DNA of 64,000 bases from Knoellia sp. Soil729 (GCF_001427985.1 NZ_LMSA01000001.1:191629-255628); one strand, 5' to 3'; positions 24,934-34,533 are shown, counted from the first letter of the stretch. The notes: generated from the letters alone by a model not told the origin. Numbers and translations: made by a program.

Positions 24934-26083
24934 GGTGAACCTGCAGGAAGGTCCCGACGACCCCGTGGACCCGGTCGATCTGTTCGTCGGTCAAGGCCGA
25001 GCCACTGGGCAGAGCAAGCCCCTGTGCGAAGAGGCGCTGGCTGGTGCCGTTGACGAAGGAGGTGGCACCTCGGAAGACGGGCTGGAGATGCATCGGCTTC
25101 CACATCGGCCGGGCCTCGATGTTGTTGCTCTCCAGGGCAAGGCGCAGGTCCTCGCTGCTGAACCCGGCCTGGGCTTCGGAGACGAGGATCGCGCTGAGCC
25201 ACCAGTTGTCGTGCGTCTGCTCGTCGTGCAGGCCGGAATCCTCACCGAAGACCCGCACTCCGCGGACGTCCCGGAAGATCTCGAGGTAGCGCATCCGGTT
25301 GTGACGGCGGTGCTCGATCATCTCGTCGAGTCGGCTGAGCTGCGCACGGCCGAGCGCTGCGAGGAGGTTGGACAGCCGGTAGTTGTAGCCGACCTCCGTG
25401 TGCTCGTAGTGCACGACGGGCTCGCGCGCCTGGGTGGCCAGGTGGCGAACCCGAGCCGCGATCCGTGCATCGTCGGTCAGCAACGCTCCCCCACCGGAGG
25501 TCGTCATGATTTTGTTGCCGTTGAACGACAGGGCGGCGACCAGTCCGTGGGCAGCGGCCGGCCTGCCGCCGAGCGTGGCTCCCAAGGACTCGGCCGCGTC
25601 CGACAGGACGGGGATCCCGTGACGTTGTGCGATCGCGCCAATCGCTGCGTGGTCGGCCACCTTGCCGAGCAGGTCCACGGGCACGATCGCCTTGACCCGG
25701 CCCCTCACGGAGGGGTGCGTCAGGGTCGACGCCAAAAGTGCCGGGTCCATGTTGCCGCTGGTGTCGCAGTCCACGAAGACGGGGCGGGCTCCCGTGTAGA
25801 TGACGGCGTTGGCCGTGGCCGCGAAGGTCAGCGTGGACGTCACGACGAGGTCTCCCGGGCCGACACCCAACGCGAGGAGACCCAGGTGCAGGGCGGCGGT
25901 GCCCGACGAGAGGGCGACGGCATGGCTACGCCCGCACCTCAGGGCCAGCTCGGCCTCGAAGGCGTCGACCTCGGGACCCAGCGGGGCGACCCAACCCGAG
26001 CGCAGCGCCCTGACGAGGGCCACCTCCTCGCCCTCGGTCACGTCCGGAGGAGAGAGGCAGATCCGCTCGCTGGCGGGCAGCAT
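24923..26083 (-). CDS. DegT/DnrJ/EryC1/StrS aminotransferase (PglE-type)
   Basis: A 386-residue PLP enzyme. The substrate-side SGTAALHL is near residue 59, DAAESLGATLGG near 163, and SFNGNKIMTTSGGG near 188 contains the PLP lysine (GNK). It aminates a 4-keto-6-deoxy UDP-sugar, the product of the CapD-like dehydratase two genes upstream, giving a UDP-4-amino sugar. The start is ATG at 26083, or GTG at 26092 which would overlap the dehydrogenase stop by GTGA; the latter is equally plausible from operon style. Confidence 0.88.
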   Translation of the reverse strand: MLPASERICLSPPDVTEGEEVALVRALRSGWVAPLGPEVDAFEAELALRCGRSHAVALSSGTAALHLGLLALGVGPGDLVVTSTLTFAATANAVIYTGARPVFVDCDTSGNMDPALLASTLTHPSVRGRVKAIVPVDLLGKVADHAAIGAIAQRHGIPVLSDAAESLGATLGGRPAAAHGLVAALSFNGNKIMTTSGGGALLTDDARIAARVRHLATQAREPVVHYEHTEVGYNYRLSNLLAALGRAQLSRLDEMIEHRRHNRMRYLEIFRDVRGVRVFGEDSGLHDEQTHDNWWLSAILVSEAQAGFSSEDLRLALESNNIEARPMWKPMHLQPVFRGATSFVNGTSQRLFAQGLALPSGSALTDEQIDRVHGVVGTFLQVHRAA

Positions 26084-26088
26084 GGCGG

Positions 26089-27414
26089 TCACAGCCGCAG
26101 GTCCGACTCTGACTTGGCGAGGACGTACTTGAGGTCGTAGAGGACGTGACCGTCGGGATTGCCGAAGCCGCGGATGGTCTCCGCTCCCATCTCGAGGAAC
26201 TCGCGGTGGGCGACAGCGAGGATGACGGCGTCGTAGGCGCCCGGCTCGGGACTCTGGACGAGGTTGACGCCGTAGTGCCGGCTGGCCTCCTCGGGGCGGG
26301 CCCACGGGTCGTGGACATCGGCGCGGATGTCGTACTCGCGCAGCTCCGTGAGGATGTCGACGACGTGCGAGTTGCGCAGGTCCGGGGTGTTCTCCTTGAA
26401 CGTGAGGCCCAGGACGAGCACCCGAGCGCCACGCACGGGGATGTTCTCCTTGGTCATCCGCTTGACGAGCTGCGACGCGACGTAGGAACCCATCTGGTCG
26501 TTGAGCCGCCGGCCGGCGAGGATGATCTCGGGGTGGTAGCCGACGGCCTGTGCCTTGTGGGTCAGGTAGTAGGGGTCCACGCCGATGCAGTGCCCACCGA
26601 CGAGGCCGGGGCGGAAGCCGAGGAAGTTCCACTTCGAGCCCGCGGCCTCGAGCACCTCCTCGGTGTCGATGTCGAGCCTGTTGAAGAGGATCGCCAGCTC
26701 GTTGATGAGGGCGATGTTCACGTCACGCTGGGTGTTCTCGATGACCTTGGCCGCCTCCGCGACCCGGATCGACGAGGCACGGTGCGTTCCAGCCGTGATG
26801 ATCGACCCATAGAGACCGTCCACGAAGTCGGCGGCTTCCGGCGTCGACCCGGAGGTGACCTTGACGATCGAGGGCAGACGGTGCTCCTTGTCACCCGGGT
26901 TGATCCGCTCGGGGCTGTAGCCGACATAGAAGTCGACGTTCACCAGGAGGCCGGACAGGTCCTCGAGGACGGGGACGCACTGCTCCTCGGTCGCACCCGG
27001 ATAGACCGTGGACTCGTAGATGACGACGTCACCGGGCAGCAGCACCTTGGCGATGGTCTCGGTCGCCGAGAGCACCGGGCTCAGGTCGGGCTGCTTCGCC
27101 GCGTCGATCGGCGTCGGTGTGGTGACGATGAAGACGTTGCAGCTGGCGATGTCCGCCGGGTCCTCGGTGAAGGCCAACCGTGTTGCGCAGGCGAGCTCCT
27201 CGTCACTGACCTCCAGCGTGTAGTCGGTGCCGGTGCTCAGCTCCTTGACCCGAGCGCCGTTGATGTCGAAGCCGACGACGTCCATGATCTTGCCGAACTC
27301 CACGGCGAGGGGCAGGCCGACATAGCCCAGGCCCACGACGGCGAGACGCACACCGCCGGGAAGCGCGGGGAACGCGGGGGCGAAGGCGGTGGCGGGCGTG
27401 GCGAACGTGGTCAT
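26089..27414 (-). CDS. Nucleotide-sugar 6-dehydrogenase (TviB/WbpA-type)
   Basis: A 441-residue UDP-glucose/UDP-HexNAc dehydrogenase-family protein. The NAD-binding [10 protein letters not shown] is near residue 28, VTTPTP near 96, and [12 protein letters not shown] near 133. The substrate region has [26 protein letters not shown] near 258, whose GGHC contains the catalytic cysteine. [15 protein letters not shown] follows near 343. The [17 protein letters not shown] form is that of UDP-HexNAc-type dehydrogenases such as TviB. The ATG overlaps the CapD stop (ATGA). Confidence 0.9.
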   Translation of the reverse strand: MTTFATPATAFAPAFPALPGGVRLAVVGLGYVGLPLAVEFGKIMDVVGFDINGARVKELSTGTDYTLEVSDEELACATRLAFTEDPADIASCNVFIVTTPTPIDAAKQPDLSPVLSATETIAKVLLPGDVVIYESTVYPGATEEQCVPVLEDLSGLLVNVDFYVGYSPERINPGDKEHRLPSIVKVTSGSTPEAADFVDGLYGSIITAGTHRASSIRVAEAAKVIENTQRDVNIALINELAILFNRLDIDTEEVLEAAGSKWNFLGFRPGLVGGHCIGVDPYYLTHKAQAVGYHPEIILAGRRLNDQMGSYVASQLVKRMTKENIPVRGARVLVLGLTFKENTPDLRNSHVVDILTELREYDIRADVHDPWARPEEASRHYGVNLVQSPEPGAYDAVILAVAHREFLEMGAETIRGFGNPDGHVLYDLKYVLAKSESDLRL

Positions 27415-29261
27415 CGCGAGCTCCTTCCGGTCGCAGCCTGGCCAGCGGAAGCGGCCAGTCCAAGACCTGCGATGTCGATGCGGTCGATGGAGTGGGTGTC
27501 ACGGGTGTGGCTGGCATGGACGTCGTCCACGTGCCGGGCAATGACGTCGGAGGGGCGGACGTGCGGCACGGACACCTGGGTGATGAGCGGGTGCACCGTG
27601 GGGCATCCGGTCTCCACGGAGCTGAGCAGGACCTCGTGGAGCTTCTCCCCGTCGCGCAGTCCGGTGAACGTCACGGCGACGTCCTTGCCGGACTCCTCGA
27701 TGAGGCGCCGGGCCACGTCGATGATGCGCACCGGCATGCCCATGTCGAGGATGAGGACGTCGCCCGGTCGGCCGATGGCCGAGGCCTGCAGCACGAGCTC
27801 ACACGCCTCGGGGATCGTCATGAAGAAGCGGCTGACCTCCGCGTCGGTGACCGTCACCGGACCACCCCGCTCGATCTGGGCGCGGAAGGTCTCGAGCACC
27901 GAGCCGCGCGACCCGAGGACGTTGCCGAAACGAACCGAGAGGAAGTGCAGCCCGGACTGCGCGGCATACCAGGCGGTGAGTCGCTCTGCGACCCGCTTCG
28001 TCTGTCCCAGAACGCTGGTCGCGTCGGCGGCCTTGTCACTGGAGATGTTGACGAAGTGCTGCACACCGTTGGTGGCGGCACACTCCAGGACGTTGAGGGT
28101 GCCGAGGACGTTGGTCTTCCAGCCCTCCTCGGGGAAGCGCTCGAGCATCGGCAGGTGCTTGAGCGCAGCAGCATGGAAGACCACCTCGGGAGCCAGGCGG
28201 CTGAACACTGCGCAGACCGCGTCCTTGTCCCGGATGTCGCAGAGGACCGTGTCCTCGGTGTCGAGCAACCCGTTGCCGTCGATGGAGAGCTGCGTGGCGT
28301 GGAGCGCCGACTCGTCCCGATCGAGCAGGATAAGCTTGGCTGGCCCCAGCTGATGGACCTGACGCGCGAGCTCCGAGCCGATCGAGCCGCCCGCTCCCGT
28401 GACGAGGACGACCTTGCCGCCGATGTGCTGCGCGATCTCGGAGAGGTCGGTCTCCACCGGGCGCCTGCCGAGCAGGTCGGCCACGTTGAAGGCGCGCAGG
28501 GTGTCGAGCTCGAGCCGTCCGCTGATCATCTCGCGCAGCGGCGGGACGACGACGAGCTCGAGGCCCGCCTCGGTGCAGCGGTCCGAGACCGCCTGGATGA
28601 GCCGCGGGCTGGCCTGGCTCACCGCGAGGACGACCACCTCGGCACCGGTCGCGTCGGCCGCCCGCAGGAGGTCACTCCCCCGCCCCAGCAGGCGATAGCC
28701 GCGAACCCGCAGGAACCGCAGGCGGGGGTCGTCATCGATGAACCCCACGATCTCGTAGGGCGAGTCGGCCGAACCGTCGACGAGCGCAGCAAGCTGGTGA
28801 CCGGCATCCCCGGCGCCGTAGATCAGGGCAGGAGCACCGGTGGACGTGCCGTTGCGCCGGCGGTCCCGCTGGCGCGCGACCCGGAACACCCATCGGCCGG
28901 CCGCCATGAAGAGGAACGCCAGCGCGGGCATGACGAACGCCAGACCACGGGAGAAGAGCGGGCCGACGATGTAGAACGTTGCGCCGAGGACGAGACTGAT
29001 GGCGATGACCAGCTGACCCAAAGCGGTGACCTCGTCGAAGCTGCCCACTTTGGAACGCCCGAGGTAGAGGTGGGACGCGAAGCCCCCCAGCAGCTGCAGC
29101 ACCACAGCGACGAGGACGTAGGTCCACGCGATGACCCAGACGCGCTCGCTGAGCATGAACTCGTGACGCACGAGCAAGAAGCTCAACAGGGCGAGCAGCC
29201 ACGACGCCGAGTCCCAGACGATCATCATCGATCGCCTGGCGAAGATCTGCGATTTCGACAT
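27411..29261 (-). CDS. CapD/PglF-type UDP-sugar 4,6-dehydratase, membrane-anchored
   Basis: A 616-residue protein. Four N-terminal TM helices (residues 12-125) lead to a CoA-binding-like domain ([14 protein letters not shown] near 147) and a catalytic SDR with [13 protein letters not shown] near 289. The catalytic part has SSDKAAD near 404 and VLGQTKR near 416-422. PglF/WbpM carry S-M-K in place of the SDR S-Y-K; here the Met position reads Leu (S-L-K). It makes a UDP-4-keto-6-deoxy sugar from UDP-GlcNAc and is the first committed step of the bacillosamine-type branch. GGGGTG precedes the ATG at 29261. Confidence 0.87.
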   Translation of the reverse strand: MSKSQIFARRSMMIVWDSASWLLALLSFLLVRHEFMLSERVWVIAWTYVLVAVVLQLLGGFASHLYLGRSKVGSFDEVTALGQLVIAISLVLGATFYIVGPLFSRGLAFVMPALAFLFMAAGRWVFRVARQRDRRRNGTSTGAPALIYGAGDAGHQLAALVDGSADSPYEIVGFIDDDPRLRFLRVRGYRLLGRGSDLLRAADATGAEVVVLAVSQASPRLIQAVSDRCTEAGLELVVVPPLREMISGRLELDTLRAFNVADLLGRRPVETDLSEIAQHIGGKVVLVTGAGGSIGSELARQVHQLGPAKLILLDRDESALHATQLSIDGNGLLDTEDTVLCDIRDKDAVCAVFSRLAPEVVFHAAALKHLPMLERFPEEGWKTNVLGTLNVLECAATNGVQHFVNISSDKAADATSVLGQTKRVAERLTAWYAAQSGLHFLSVRFGNVLGSRGSVLETFRAQIERGGPVTVTDAEVSRFFMTIPEACELVLQASAIGRPGDVLILDMGMPVRIIDVARRLIEESGKDVAVTFTGLRDGEKLHEVLLSSVETGCPTVHPLITQVSVPHVRPSDVIARHVDDVHASHTRDTHSIDRIDIAGLGLAASAGQAATGRSSR

Positions 29262-29367
29262 TTGGCACCCCGTCGACGCTGTCGATTCGTCAAGTCATGA
29301 CGACGCAATGGACGCTAGGGCGGCTGGTAACCACGCGAACGACAAACCCGAGGAAGTCCGCACAAGG

Positions 29368-29383
29368 GGCCACGATTGTGGCC
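29368..29383 (-). terminator. Hairpin downstream of the amidohydrolase gene
   Basis: A perfect 6-bp GGCCAC/GTGGCC stem with a 4-nt loop, followed on the minus strand by CCTTGTG rather than a T-tract. Placement 32 nt after the stop fits a weak terminator. Confidence 0.4.
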
Positions 29384-29390
29384 TGACTGA

Positions 29391-29404
29391 CTAGCCACGG
29401 CTAG
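29391..29404. promoter_or_regulatory. Palindrome CTAGCC-AC-GGCTAG upstream of the CapD operon
   Basis: A perfect 6-bp inverted repeat with a 2-nt spacer in the 153-nt gap between the amidohydrolase stop and capD. It could be an operator for the nucleotide-sugar operon; an alternative is a small hairpin in the amidohydrolase 3' end. Confidence 0.3.
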
Positions 29405-29414
29405 CCCACGCGGG

Positions 29415-30926
29415 TCAGCCCAGATGGAAGGCGAGGCGTCCGGCAATGACCGTGTCCGTGACGACGGCCGAGCGCAGATGGGCTGCCACGTCTGGGCCGG
29501 ACTCCCCTGCCTCAAAAGGATTGGCCTCCACGAGCACGAGGTCGGCCAGGCTCCCGACGGACACGGTGTGTGCGCCGTCCACGCTGCCCTCGAGGGCCTG
29601 CGCGACGGTGAGGGTCTCGGCCGGGTTCCACTCATTGCGGTCATCACCACTGCGATGAACTGCAGCAGCCATCGCCACCCACGGGTCGAGCGGCGCCACC
29701 GGGGCGTCCGACCCGAGGGCGAGGGTCACACCGGCGTCGAGCATGGACCGCAAGGGGAAGCACCGGTCGGCCCGATCGGGCCAGCACTGGTGGGTCACGT
29801 CACGGTCGTCGAGCAGGTGAGCCGGCTGCACGCTGGCGACGACGCCGAGACGACCCATGCGCTCGACATCTGCCGGCGCCACGAGCTGGGCGTGTTCGAT
29901 GGAACCGCGAGCACCGGTGTGCGAGAAGGCATCCAGCGCAATCCCGACGGCGGCGTCCCCGATGGCGTGCACCGCCACGTCGAGGCCGTGTTCCGTCGCC
30001 TGGGCGAGCAGGTCAGCCAGCTCCTCGGGTGAGTTGTTGGCGCGCCCCCGTGGGAACTCGAGCACGTCATCCCCCACGTAGGGGTCGTTGCAGAACGCCG
30101 TGCGCGTGTTGAGCGATCCGTCACTGATGATCTTCAGCGGTCCCATGGTGACCAGCCCCGCCTCGTCCAGGACGTCACCGCTGCGCCGCCCGGCAGCAAT
30201 CGTGTCGGCCAGCCCCGCGGCATACGTCGCGGTGCGCACCCGAAGGACCGCGAGGCCGTCGGCTGAACGCTGAGCCCAGTCGGTCGCGTTGTCGGCCCAC
30301 TCCATGTCGCGCACGCCGACGACGCCGCGTCGCAGGGCCGCGTCGAGGACCTTGGCGTATGCCGTCCGCCGGCCTTCCTCGGTCGTGGTCACCTCGTCGA
30401 GGCGGGCGAACACGGGGAACCACTCGTTCTCCTCCACGACACCCTCGCGGGGCGAGACCTCGAGCAGGCGGAGGGCGGCGGAGTTGAGCCAGCCGTTGTG
30501 CGCGTCGCCGCTGATGAGCACGACCGGGACGTCGCCGCTCACGGCGTCGAGCTCGGCGACGGTGGGCTGGCGATCCCAGGCCGCCGTCCGGTGGCCGAAG
30601 CCCTGGATGACCATGCCGGCCGCTCCCCCGCGGCGGGCCCCCACCTCCGCTGCGACGAGCCTCACTGCTTCGTCAGGGCTCCTCGTGGACGAGAGGTCCA
30701 GGCGGTTGGCCGTGGCCGCCCACTGGCCCATGTGGACGTGCTGGTCCCAGAGCCCGGGCATCAGCCAGCGGCCCTGCCCGTCAAGCACCTCGTCGTCCCC
30801 GGAGGGAGTCACCTGCGGCGCGACGTCGACCACTCGGTCACCGACGACACGCACGTCCACGGGACCGGCGGGGGCAGGCCTGCCGCCGATGGGAACGACG
30901 CGGGTCTGACGGATCAAGAGCGACAC
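29415..30926 (-). CDS. Amidohydrolase family protein (YtcJ-like)
   Basis: A 503-residue metal-dependent hydrolase of the YtcJ type. The N-terminal metal motif is DQHVHMGQW (HxH) near residue 61, GDAHNGWLNS near 140, KIISDGSLNTRTA near 260, HAIGDAAV near 317 and LGSDAPVAPLDP near 400, all in family order. The substrate is not predictable; the family hydrolyses amide or ester bonds of small cyclic or aryl compounds. The GTG at 30926 is 6 nt after TAGGAT, a leaderless candidate, and is divergent from the heliorhodopsin gene only 48 nt away. Confidence 0.88.
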   Translation of the reverse strand: MSLLIRQTRVVPIGGRPAPAGPVDVRVVGDRVVDVAPQVTPSGDDEVLDGQGRWLMPGLWDQHVHMGQWAATANRLDLSSTRSPDEAVRLVAAEVGARRGGAAGMVIQGFGHRTAAWDRQPTVAELDAVSGDVPVVLISGDAHNGWLNSAALRLLEVSPREGVVEENEWFPVFARLDEVTTTEEGRRTAYAKVLDAALRRGVVGVRDMEWADNATDWAQRSADGLAVLRVRTATYAAGLADTIAAGRRSGDVLDEAGLVTMGPLKIISDGSLNTRTAFCNDPYVGDDVLEFPRGRANNSPEELADLLAQATEHGLDVAVHAIGDAAVGIALDAFSHTGARGSIEHAQLVAPADVERMGRLGVVASVQPAHLLDDRDVTHQCWPDRADRCFPLRSMLDAGVTLALGSDAPVAPLDPWVAMAAAVHRSGDDRNEWNPAETLTVAQALEGSVDGAHTVSVGSLADLVLVEANPFEAGESGPDVAAHLRSAVVTDTVIAGRLAFHLG

Positions 30927-30932
30927 CCCGCG

Positions 30933-30938
30933 ATCCTA
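30933..30938 (-). promoter_or_regulatory. -10 box of leaderless amidohydrolase promoter
   Basis: TAGGAT on the minus strand, 6 nt before the GTG at 30926, in the 48-nt spacer shared with the heliorhodopsin gene. Confidence 0.5.
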
Positions 30939-30961
30939 GGAGGAAATGCGCTCCTCCCCGA

Positions 30962-30967
30962 TACCGT
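30962..30967 (+). promoter_or_regulatory. -10 box of leaderless heliorhodopsin promoter
   Basis: TACCGT, 7 nt before the ATG at 30975; no ribosome-binding site is visible. Confidence 0.45.
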
Positions 30968-30974
30968 CCCACTC

Positions 30975-31742
30975 ATGACACAGGAACTGTCGTCCACGCA
31001 GGAGCGCACGTTGCGCCGGGACAACCTCGTGGCCGCGGCCCTGCATGTCGTGCAGGCGGTGGCCGTCCTCTCCCTCGCGAACGACTTCGCCCTCCCGGTC
31101 ACGGCAAGCTATCTCGCCGGACCTCCCGGTACTGCGCCGCAGGAGCCCACCGTCCTGTTCGACCTGTCCACGGGCTTGGCGGTCGCCGCATTCCTGGCAC
31201 TGTCAGCGCTGGCGCACCTCGTCGTCTCGACCGTGTGGTTCCGCGGCTACGTGAGCGACCTCGCCCGGGGGATCAACCGGGCGCGTTGGGTCGAGTACTC
31301 CCTGTCGTCCTCACTGATGATGGTGGTCATCGCCCAGCTTGTGGGGATCGCCGACATCACGGCCCTGCTGGCAATCGCCGGCGTCAACGCCTCGATGATC
31401 CTGTTCGGCTGGTTGCAGGAGAAGTACGAGCAACCCGGTCACGGCGGGTGGCTGCCGTTCTGGTTCGGCTGCGTCGCCGGGGCCGTTCCATGGGTCGCCG
31501 TCGTGGTGTACGTCGTCGCGCCGAGCTCGCCGTCGCAGGCCAGCCCACCCGGCTTCGTCTACGCCATCGTGGTGTCGCTCTTCCTGTTCTTCAACATCTT
31601 CGCCCTCAACCAGTGGCTGCAGTACAAGGCGCGCGGCCGCTGGGCAAGCTACCTCTTCGGGGAGCGCATCTACATCCTGCTCAGCCTCGTCGCCAAGTCG
31701 CTCCTGGCGTGGCAGGTGTTCGGCGGGACCCTCGCGGCGTAG
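30975..31742 (+). CDS. Heliorhodopsin (retinal-binding photoreceptor)
   Basis: A 255-residue seven-TM protein. The retinal Schiff-base lysine is K241 in SLVAKSLLAW with S237 before it, and the counterion is E107 in RWVEYSLSSS; both numbers coincide with those of heliorhodopsin 48C12. Conserved-type histidines occur at H24 and H81. There is no DTD/NDQ-type pump motif in helix C. Heliorhodopsins are inverted (N-terminus inside), have slow photocycles and no known pump activity; the function is unsettled. The ATG is preceded by TACCGT at -13 to -8. A hairpin follows the gene. No retinal-biosynthesis gene is in the window. Confidence 0.92.
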   Translation: MTQELSSTQERTLRRDNLVAAALHVVQAVAVLSLANDFALPVTASYLAGPPGTAPQEPTVLFDLSTGLAVAAFLALSALAHLVVSTVWFRGYVSDLARGINRARWVEYSLSSSLMMVVIAQLVGIADITALLAIAGVNASMILFGWLQEKYEQPGHGGWLPFWFGCVAGAVPWVAVVVYVVAPSSPSQASPPGFVYAIVVSLFLFFNIFALNQWLQYKARGRWASYLFGERIYILLSLVAKSLLAWQVFGGTLAA

Positions 31743-31820
31743 GTCACACCGGGACGCCGGGTGGCGGGTGCGCAGCGCCGCGTCGCGGGTGCGACTCCTC
31801 TCCGCCATGGTCAGCCGACA

Positions 31821-31849
31821 GCCACCCCTCACGTGACGAACGGGGTGGC
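31821..31849 (+). terminator. Hairpin downstream of the heliorhodopsin gene
   Basis: A perfect 8-bp stem GCCACCCC/GGGGTGGC with a 13-nt loop, 78 nt after the stop. No T-tract, as usual for GC-rich actinobacterial hairpins. Confidence 0.45.
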
Positions 31850-31884
31850 CCACGTGCGCCATGGCTGCTGTCCTGTTCAGCCCA

Positions 31885-31913
31885 TTGTCCCGACCGACGC
31901 GCCTCCCTAGCCT
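31885..31913 (+). promoter_or_regulatory. Promoter of the VOC gene
   Basis: -35 TTGTCC (31885-31890) and -10 TAGCCT (31908-31913) with a 17-nt spacer, followed by a leader of about 45 nt that contains GGAGG before the ATG. Confidence 0.55.
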
Positions 31914-31964
31914 CGACCTCAGGCCCACCGAGCGACGGTCGCCCGGCCCGCCCATGGAGGAGTC

Positions 31965-32357
31965 ATGATCAGCGACCACACGCCCGTTACCACCCTCGGC
32001 GTCAGCGACCTGCAACGGGCCCGCGACTTCTATGAGGGGACCCTCGGTTTCGCACCCGGGACGGAGATGATGGACCAAGGCATCACCTACCGGTCCGGCT
32101 CGGGCAGCTTCTTCGTGTACCTGTCCGAGTTCGCGGGCAGCAACAAGGCGACGGCCATGATGTTCGAGCTGCCGGACGACGCGTTCGACGGGACGGTGGA
32201 CAGGCTGCGTTCGAAGGGCGTCACCTTCACCACGTTCGAGGCCGAGGGCATGGAGTTCACCGACGGCGTCGCCTCCATGGGTGACGGCGCCTTCCGCAGC
32301 GTCTGGTTCGAGGACCCGGACGGCAACATCCTCAACCTCGGGACACCGATGCCGTGA
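31965..32357 (+). CDS. VOC-family (glyoxalase/bleomycin-resistance fold) protein
   Basis: A 130-residue single VOC module with paired beta-alpha-beta-beta-beta units: LGVSDLQRARDFYEGTLGF at the N-terminus and VWFEDPDGNILNLGTP at the C-terminus. The metal-ligand positions appear as T10-side and E in the last strand. The family covers glyoxalases, dioxygenases and resistance proteins; no specific substrate can be given. The ATG has GGAGGAG 4-10 nt upstream and a good promoter. Confidence 0.8.
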   Translation: MISDHTPVTTLGVSDLQRARDFYEGTLGFAPGTEMMDQGITYRSGSGSFFVYLSEFAGSNKATAMMFELPDDAFDGTVDRLRSKGVTFTTFEAEGMEFTDGVASMGDGAFRSVWFEDPDGNILNLGTPMP

Positions 32358-32381
32358 GGCCCTGACCCGCCCACCGGACGC

Positions 32382-32418
32382 GGTATGCCGCCCGCGAAAG
32401 TCTCGCGGACGGCATACC
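32382..32418. terminator. Bidirectional terminator hairpin built from GGTATGCC repeats
   Basis: GGTATGCCG plus CCGCGA-type bases pairs with its complement ending CGGCATACC across a short AAGTC-like loop, about 15 bp with one mismatch. It lies between the convergent VOC and dihydrolipoyl dehydrogenase genes, so it can serve both. Each arm is a copy of the window-wide octamer. Confidence 0.65.
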
Positions 32419-32449
32419 GGAAGGCACTGCGGCGCTGCGCCGCTGGTGC

Positions 32450-33847
32450 TCAGAGGTTGATCATGTGGCCGGCGATGCCCTCGATCGCTTCCTTGACGGA
32501 CTCCGACAGCGTCGGGTGCGCGAAGACGTTGCGAGCCACCTCGTCCGCGGTCAGGTCCCACTTCTGCGCCAGGGTGAGGACGGGGAGAAGCTCGGTGACG
32601 TCCGGGCCGATCATGTGGGCTCCGAGGATCTCGTTGTGCTTGGCGTCGGCCACGATCTTGACGAAGCCGACCGCGTCGCCCAGACCCATGGCCTTGCCGT
32701 TGGCGCTGAACGGGAACTGCGACGTCTTGACGTCGTAGCCCTTCTCCTTGGCCTGCGCCTCGGAGTAGCCGAACGACCCGATCTGCGGGTGGCAGTAGGT
32801 CGCTCGCGGGACGAAGTCGTACTCGACCGGCATGGTCTCGGCGCCGGCCATGGTCTCGGCGGCGACGATGCCCTGGGCCTCGGCGACGTGGGCGAGCATC
32901 AGCTTGGCGGTGCAGTCACCGATCGCATAGACGTTCTCGACGTTGGTGCGGCAGAAGTCGTCGATCTCGATGGCGCCCCGGTCGGTGAGCGTGACCCCGA
33001 TCGCGTCGAGCCCGTAGCCCTCGGTGCGCGGCGCGAAGCCGATGGCGGAGAGGAACTTGTCCGCCTCGAGGACCTGGCTGTCGCCACCAGCAGCCGGAGA
33101 CACCGTGACCTTGACCCCCGAGCCGGTGTCCTCGACGCCCTCCACCTTGGTGGAGAGCAGGACCTTGACCCCGAGCTTCTTGTAGTGCTTGAGCAGCTCC
33201 TTGGACACGTCGGCGTCCTCGGTCGGCACCATGCGGTCGAGGAACTCGACGATCGTCACGTCAACACCGAAGTTCTTCATGACGTAGGCGAACTCGACGC
33301 CGATCGCGCCGGAGCCAGCGATGACGATCGAACCGGGGAGGTTCTCGTCGAGGATCTGCTCCTCGTAGGTGACGACGTTCTGCGACACCTTGACGCCGGG
33401 GAGCATGCGGGTGACGGCCCCGGCGGCGATGATGAGCTTGTCGAACGTGACGGTGCGCTTTTCCCCCGAGTTGAGCGCGACCTCCATCGAGGTGGGGCTC
33501 GTGAGCGTGCCCCAGCCGTCGATCTCCTCGATCTTGTTCTTCTTCATGAGGAAGTGGACGCCCTTGACGATCCCGGACGACACCTGGCGCGAGCGCTTGA
33601 AGGTCGGGCCGTAGGACATCGTCGCGTCGCCCTCGATGCCGAACTTCGCCTTGTCGTGCTGGAGCGTGTGCGCCAGCTCGGCGTTCTTGATCAGCGCCTT
33701 GGACGGGATGCACCCGACGTTGAGGCAGACGCCACCCCAGTACTTGGACTCCACGACAGCTGCCTTGAGTCCCAGCTGGGAGGCGCGGATCGCCGCGACA
33801 TACCCACCAGGACCGGCACCGAGGACGACAACATCGAAATCAGCCAT
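32450..33847 (-). CDS. lpdA: Dihydrolipoyl dehydrogenase (E3)
   Basis: A 465-residue flavoprotein disulfide reductase. The FAD loop is [10 protein letters not shown] at residues 10-19 and the redox disulfide is C41/C46 in [13 protein letters not shown]. The NAD site is [12 protein letters not shown] near 180, and the C-terminal H-P-T-L-S-E motif (HPTLSE) near 445 supplies the active-site base. It reoxidises lipoamide of the 2-oxo-acid dehydrogenase complexes. The ATG at 33847 is 6 nt after a TAGGCT box, indicating a leaderless transcript. Confidence 0.96.
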   Translation of the reverse strand: MADFDVVVLGAGPGGYVAAIRASQLGLKAAVVESKYWGGVCLNVGCIPSKALIKNAELAHTLQHDKAKFGIEGDATMSYGPTFKRSRQVSSGIVKGVHFLMKKNKIEEIDGWGTLTSPTSMEVALNSGEKRTVTFDKLIIAAGAVTRMLPGVKVSQNVVTYEEQILDENLPGSIVIAGSGAIGVEFAYVMKNFGVDVTIVEFLDRMVPTEDADVSKELLKHYKKLGVKVLLSTKVEGVEDTGSGVKVTVSPAAGGDSQVLEADKFLSAIGFAPRTEGYGLDAIGVTLTDRGAIEIDDFCRTNVENVYAIGDCTAKLMLAHVAEAQGIVAAETMAGAETMPVEYDFVPRATYCHPQIGSFGYSEAQAKEKGYDVKTSQFPFSANGKAMGLGDAVGFVKIVADAKHNEILGAHMIGPDVTELLPVLTLAQKWDLTADEVARNVFAHPTLSESVKEAIEGIAGHMINL

Positions 33848-33853
33848 GCCGCA

Positions 33854-33859
33854 AGCCTA
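33854..33859 (-). promoter_or_regulatory. -10 box of leaderless lpdA promoter
   Basis: TAGGCT on the minus strand, 6 nt before the ATG at 33847. Confidence 0.55.
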
Positions 33860-33901
33860 GTTGTATGCCGCCCACCACCGTCGCGCTGTCCCGTCACACC
33901 G

Positions 33902-34315
33902 CTACGGGTCGATCAGGGAGCGCGTCCTCAGGTCGGAGACGGACGCGAGAAGCTCGAAGTCCGCGTCGCGGTGGACAACCGTCGCCCCCACGCGGATCGC
34001 CACGGCGGCAATGAGGCAGTCGTTCAGCCTGCGCACCGTGCGACCGCGTCGCCGTGCACTTCGGTGCAGGGCTGCCGCCGCGTGAAAGTCAAGGGCCGGG
34101 GCGATGCGAAGAAGAGGCAGGCTGTCGACCAGCTGACCGATCTGCGCCGCGGCTCGCTCGTCAGTGGGGCCGGCCAGCAGCTCCATCGCGACGACCTCCG
34201 TGACGGCAACACTCGCCGGGTCGGCCAGGAGACGGGACTGGACGTAGTCGCACGCCACGGAGTCGGTCCCCCGCAGGAACTCGATCCACACGGACGTGTC
34301 GAGGAGCTCGGTCAC
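33902..34315 (-). CDS. vapC: VapC-type PIN-domain ribonuclease toxin
   Basis: A 137-residue PIN domain. The acidic residues are in [11 protein letters not shown] (D6), VVAMELLAG (E45 region), [11 protein letters not shown] (D near 100) and [10 protein letters not shown] (D near 118). These four Mg2+-binding acids make an RNase that cuts tRNA or rRNA when free of antitoxin. The ATG overlaps the VapB stop codon. The pair sits between lpdA and the cell-shape operon with no mobile-element signs. Confidence 0.85.
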   Translation of the reverse strand: MTELLDTSVWIEFLRGTDSVACDYVQSRLLADPASVAVTEVVAMELLAGPTDERAAAQIGQLVDSLPLLRIAPALDFHAAAALHRSARRRGRTVRRLNDCLIAAVAIRVGATVVHRDADFELLASVSDLRTRSLIDP

Positions 34316-34527
34316 CCGGTCGTCGACGACGGCTCCGCCCCCCGCAGCTCGTCGAGGTCGCCCTCCCAGCCGACACCCTTGAGGCTCCAGACGAGCTCAG
34401 GGGTGATCGGCGACCCAGCCGCCTTGCGCAGGGCGAGGTCTACGGCCTCGCGCTTGGAGGCGAGGTCGTACTTCCTGATCACCTCGGCAATGAGCTCGTC
34501 ATCGATGTCGATGTTGGTCCTGGTCAT
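34312..34527 (-). CDS. vapB: VapB-type antitoxin
   Basis: A 71-residue protein with an N-terminal ribbon-helix-helix-like segment [19 protein letters not shown] and the [14 protein letters not shown] helix, as in the VapB antitoxins of the MazE/type II VapB group. Its C-terminal tail should wrap the toxin. The ATG at 34527 is preferred over an in-frame start at 34548 because the RHH strand starts immediately and a TATGGT box lies 6 nt upstream. An inverted repeat overlaps that box, suggesting self-repression. Confidence 0.8.
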   Translation of the reverse strand: MTRTNIDIDDELIAEVIRKYDLASKREAVDLALRKAAGSPITPELVWSLKGVGWEGDLDELRGAEPSSTTG

Positions 34528-34533
34528 GCACTC

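Noticed and set aside
30975-31742. Light-driven proton pump (type 1 rhodopsin)
   Set aside because: Helix C shows WVEYS with Glu as counterion and no DTD or NDQ triad; key residues fit heliorhodopsin.
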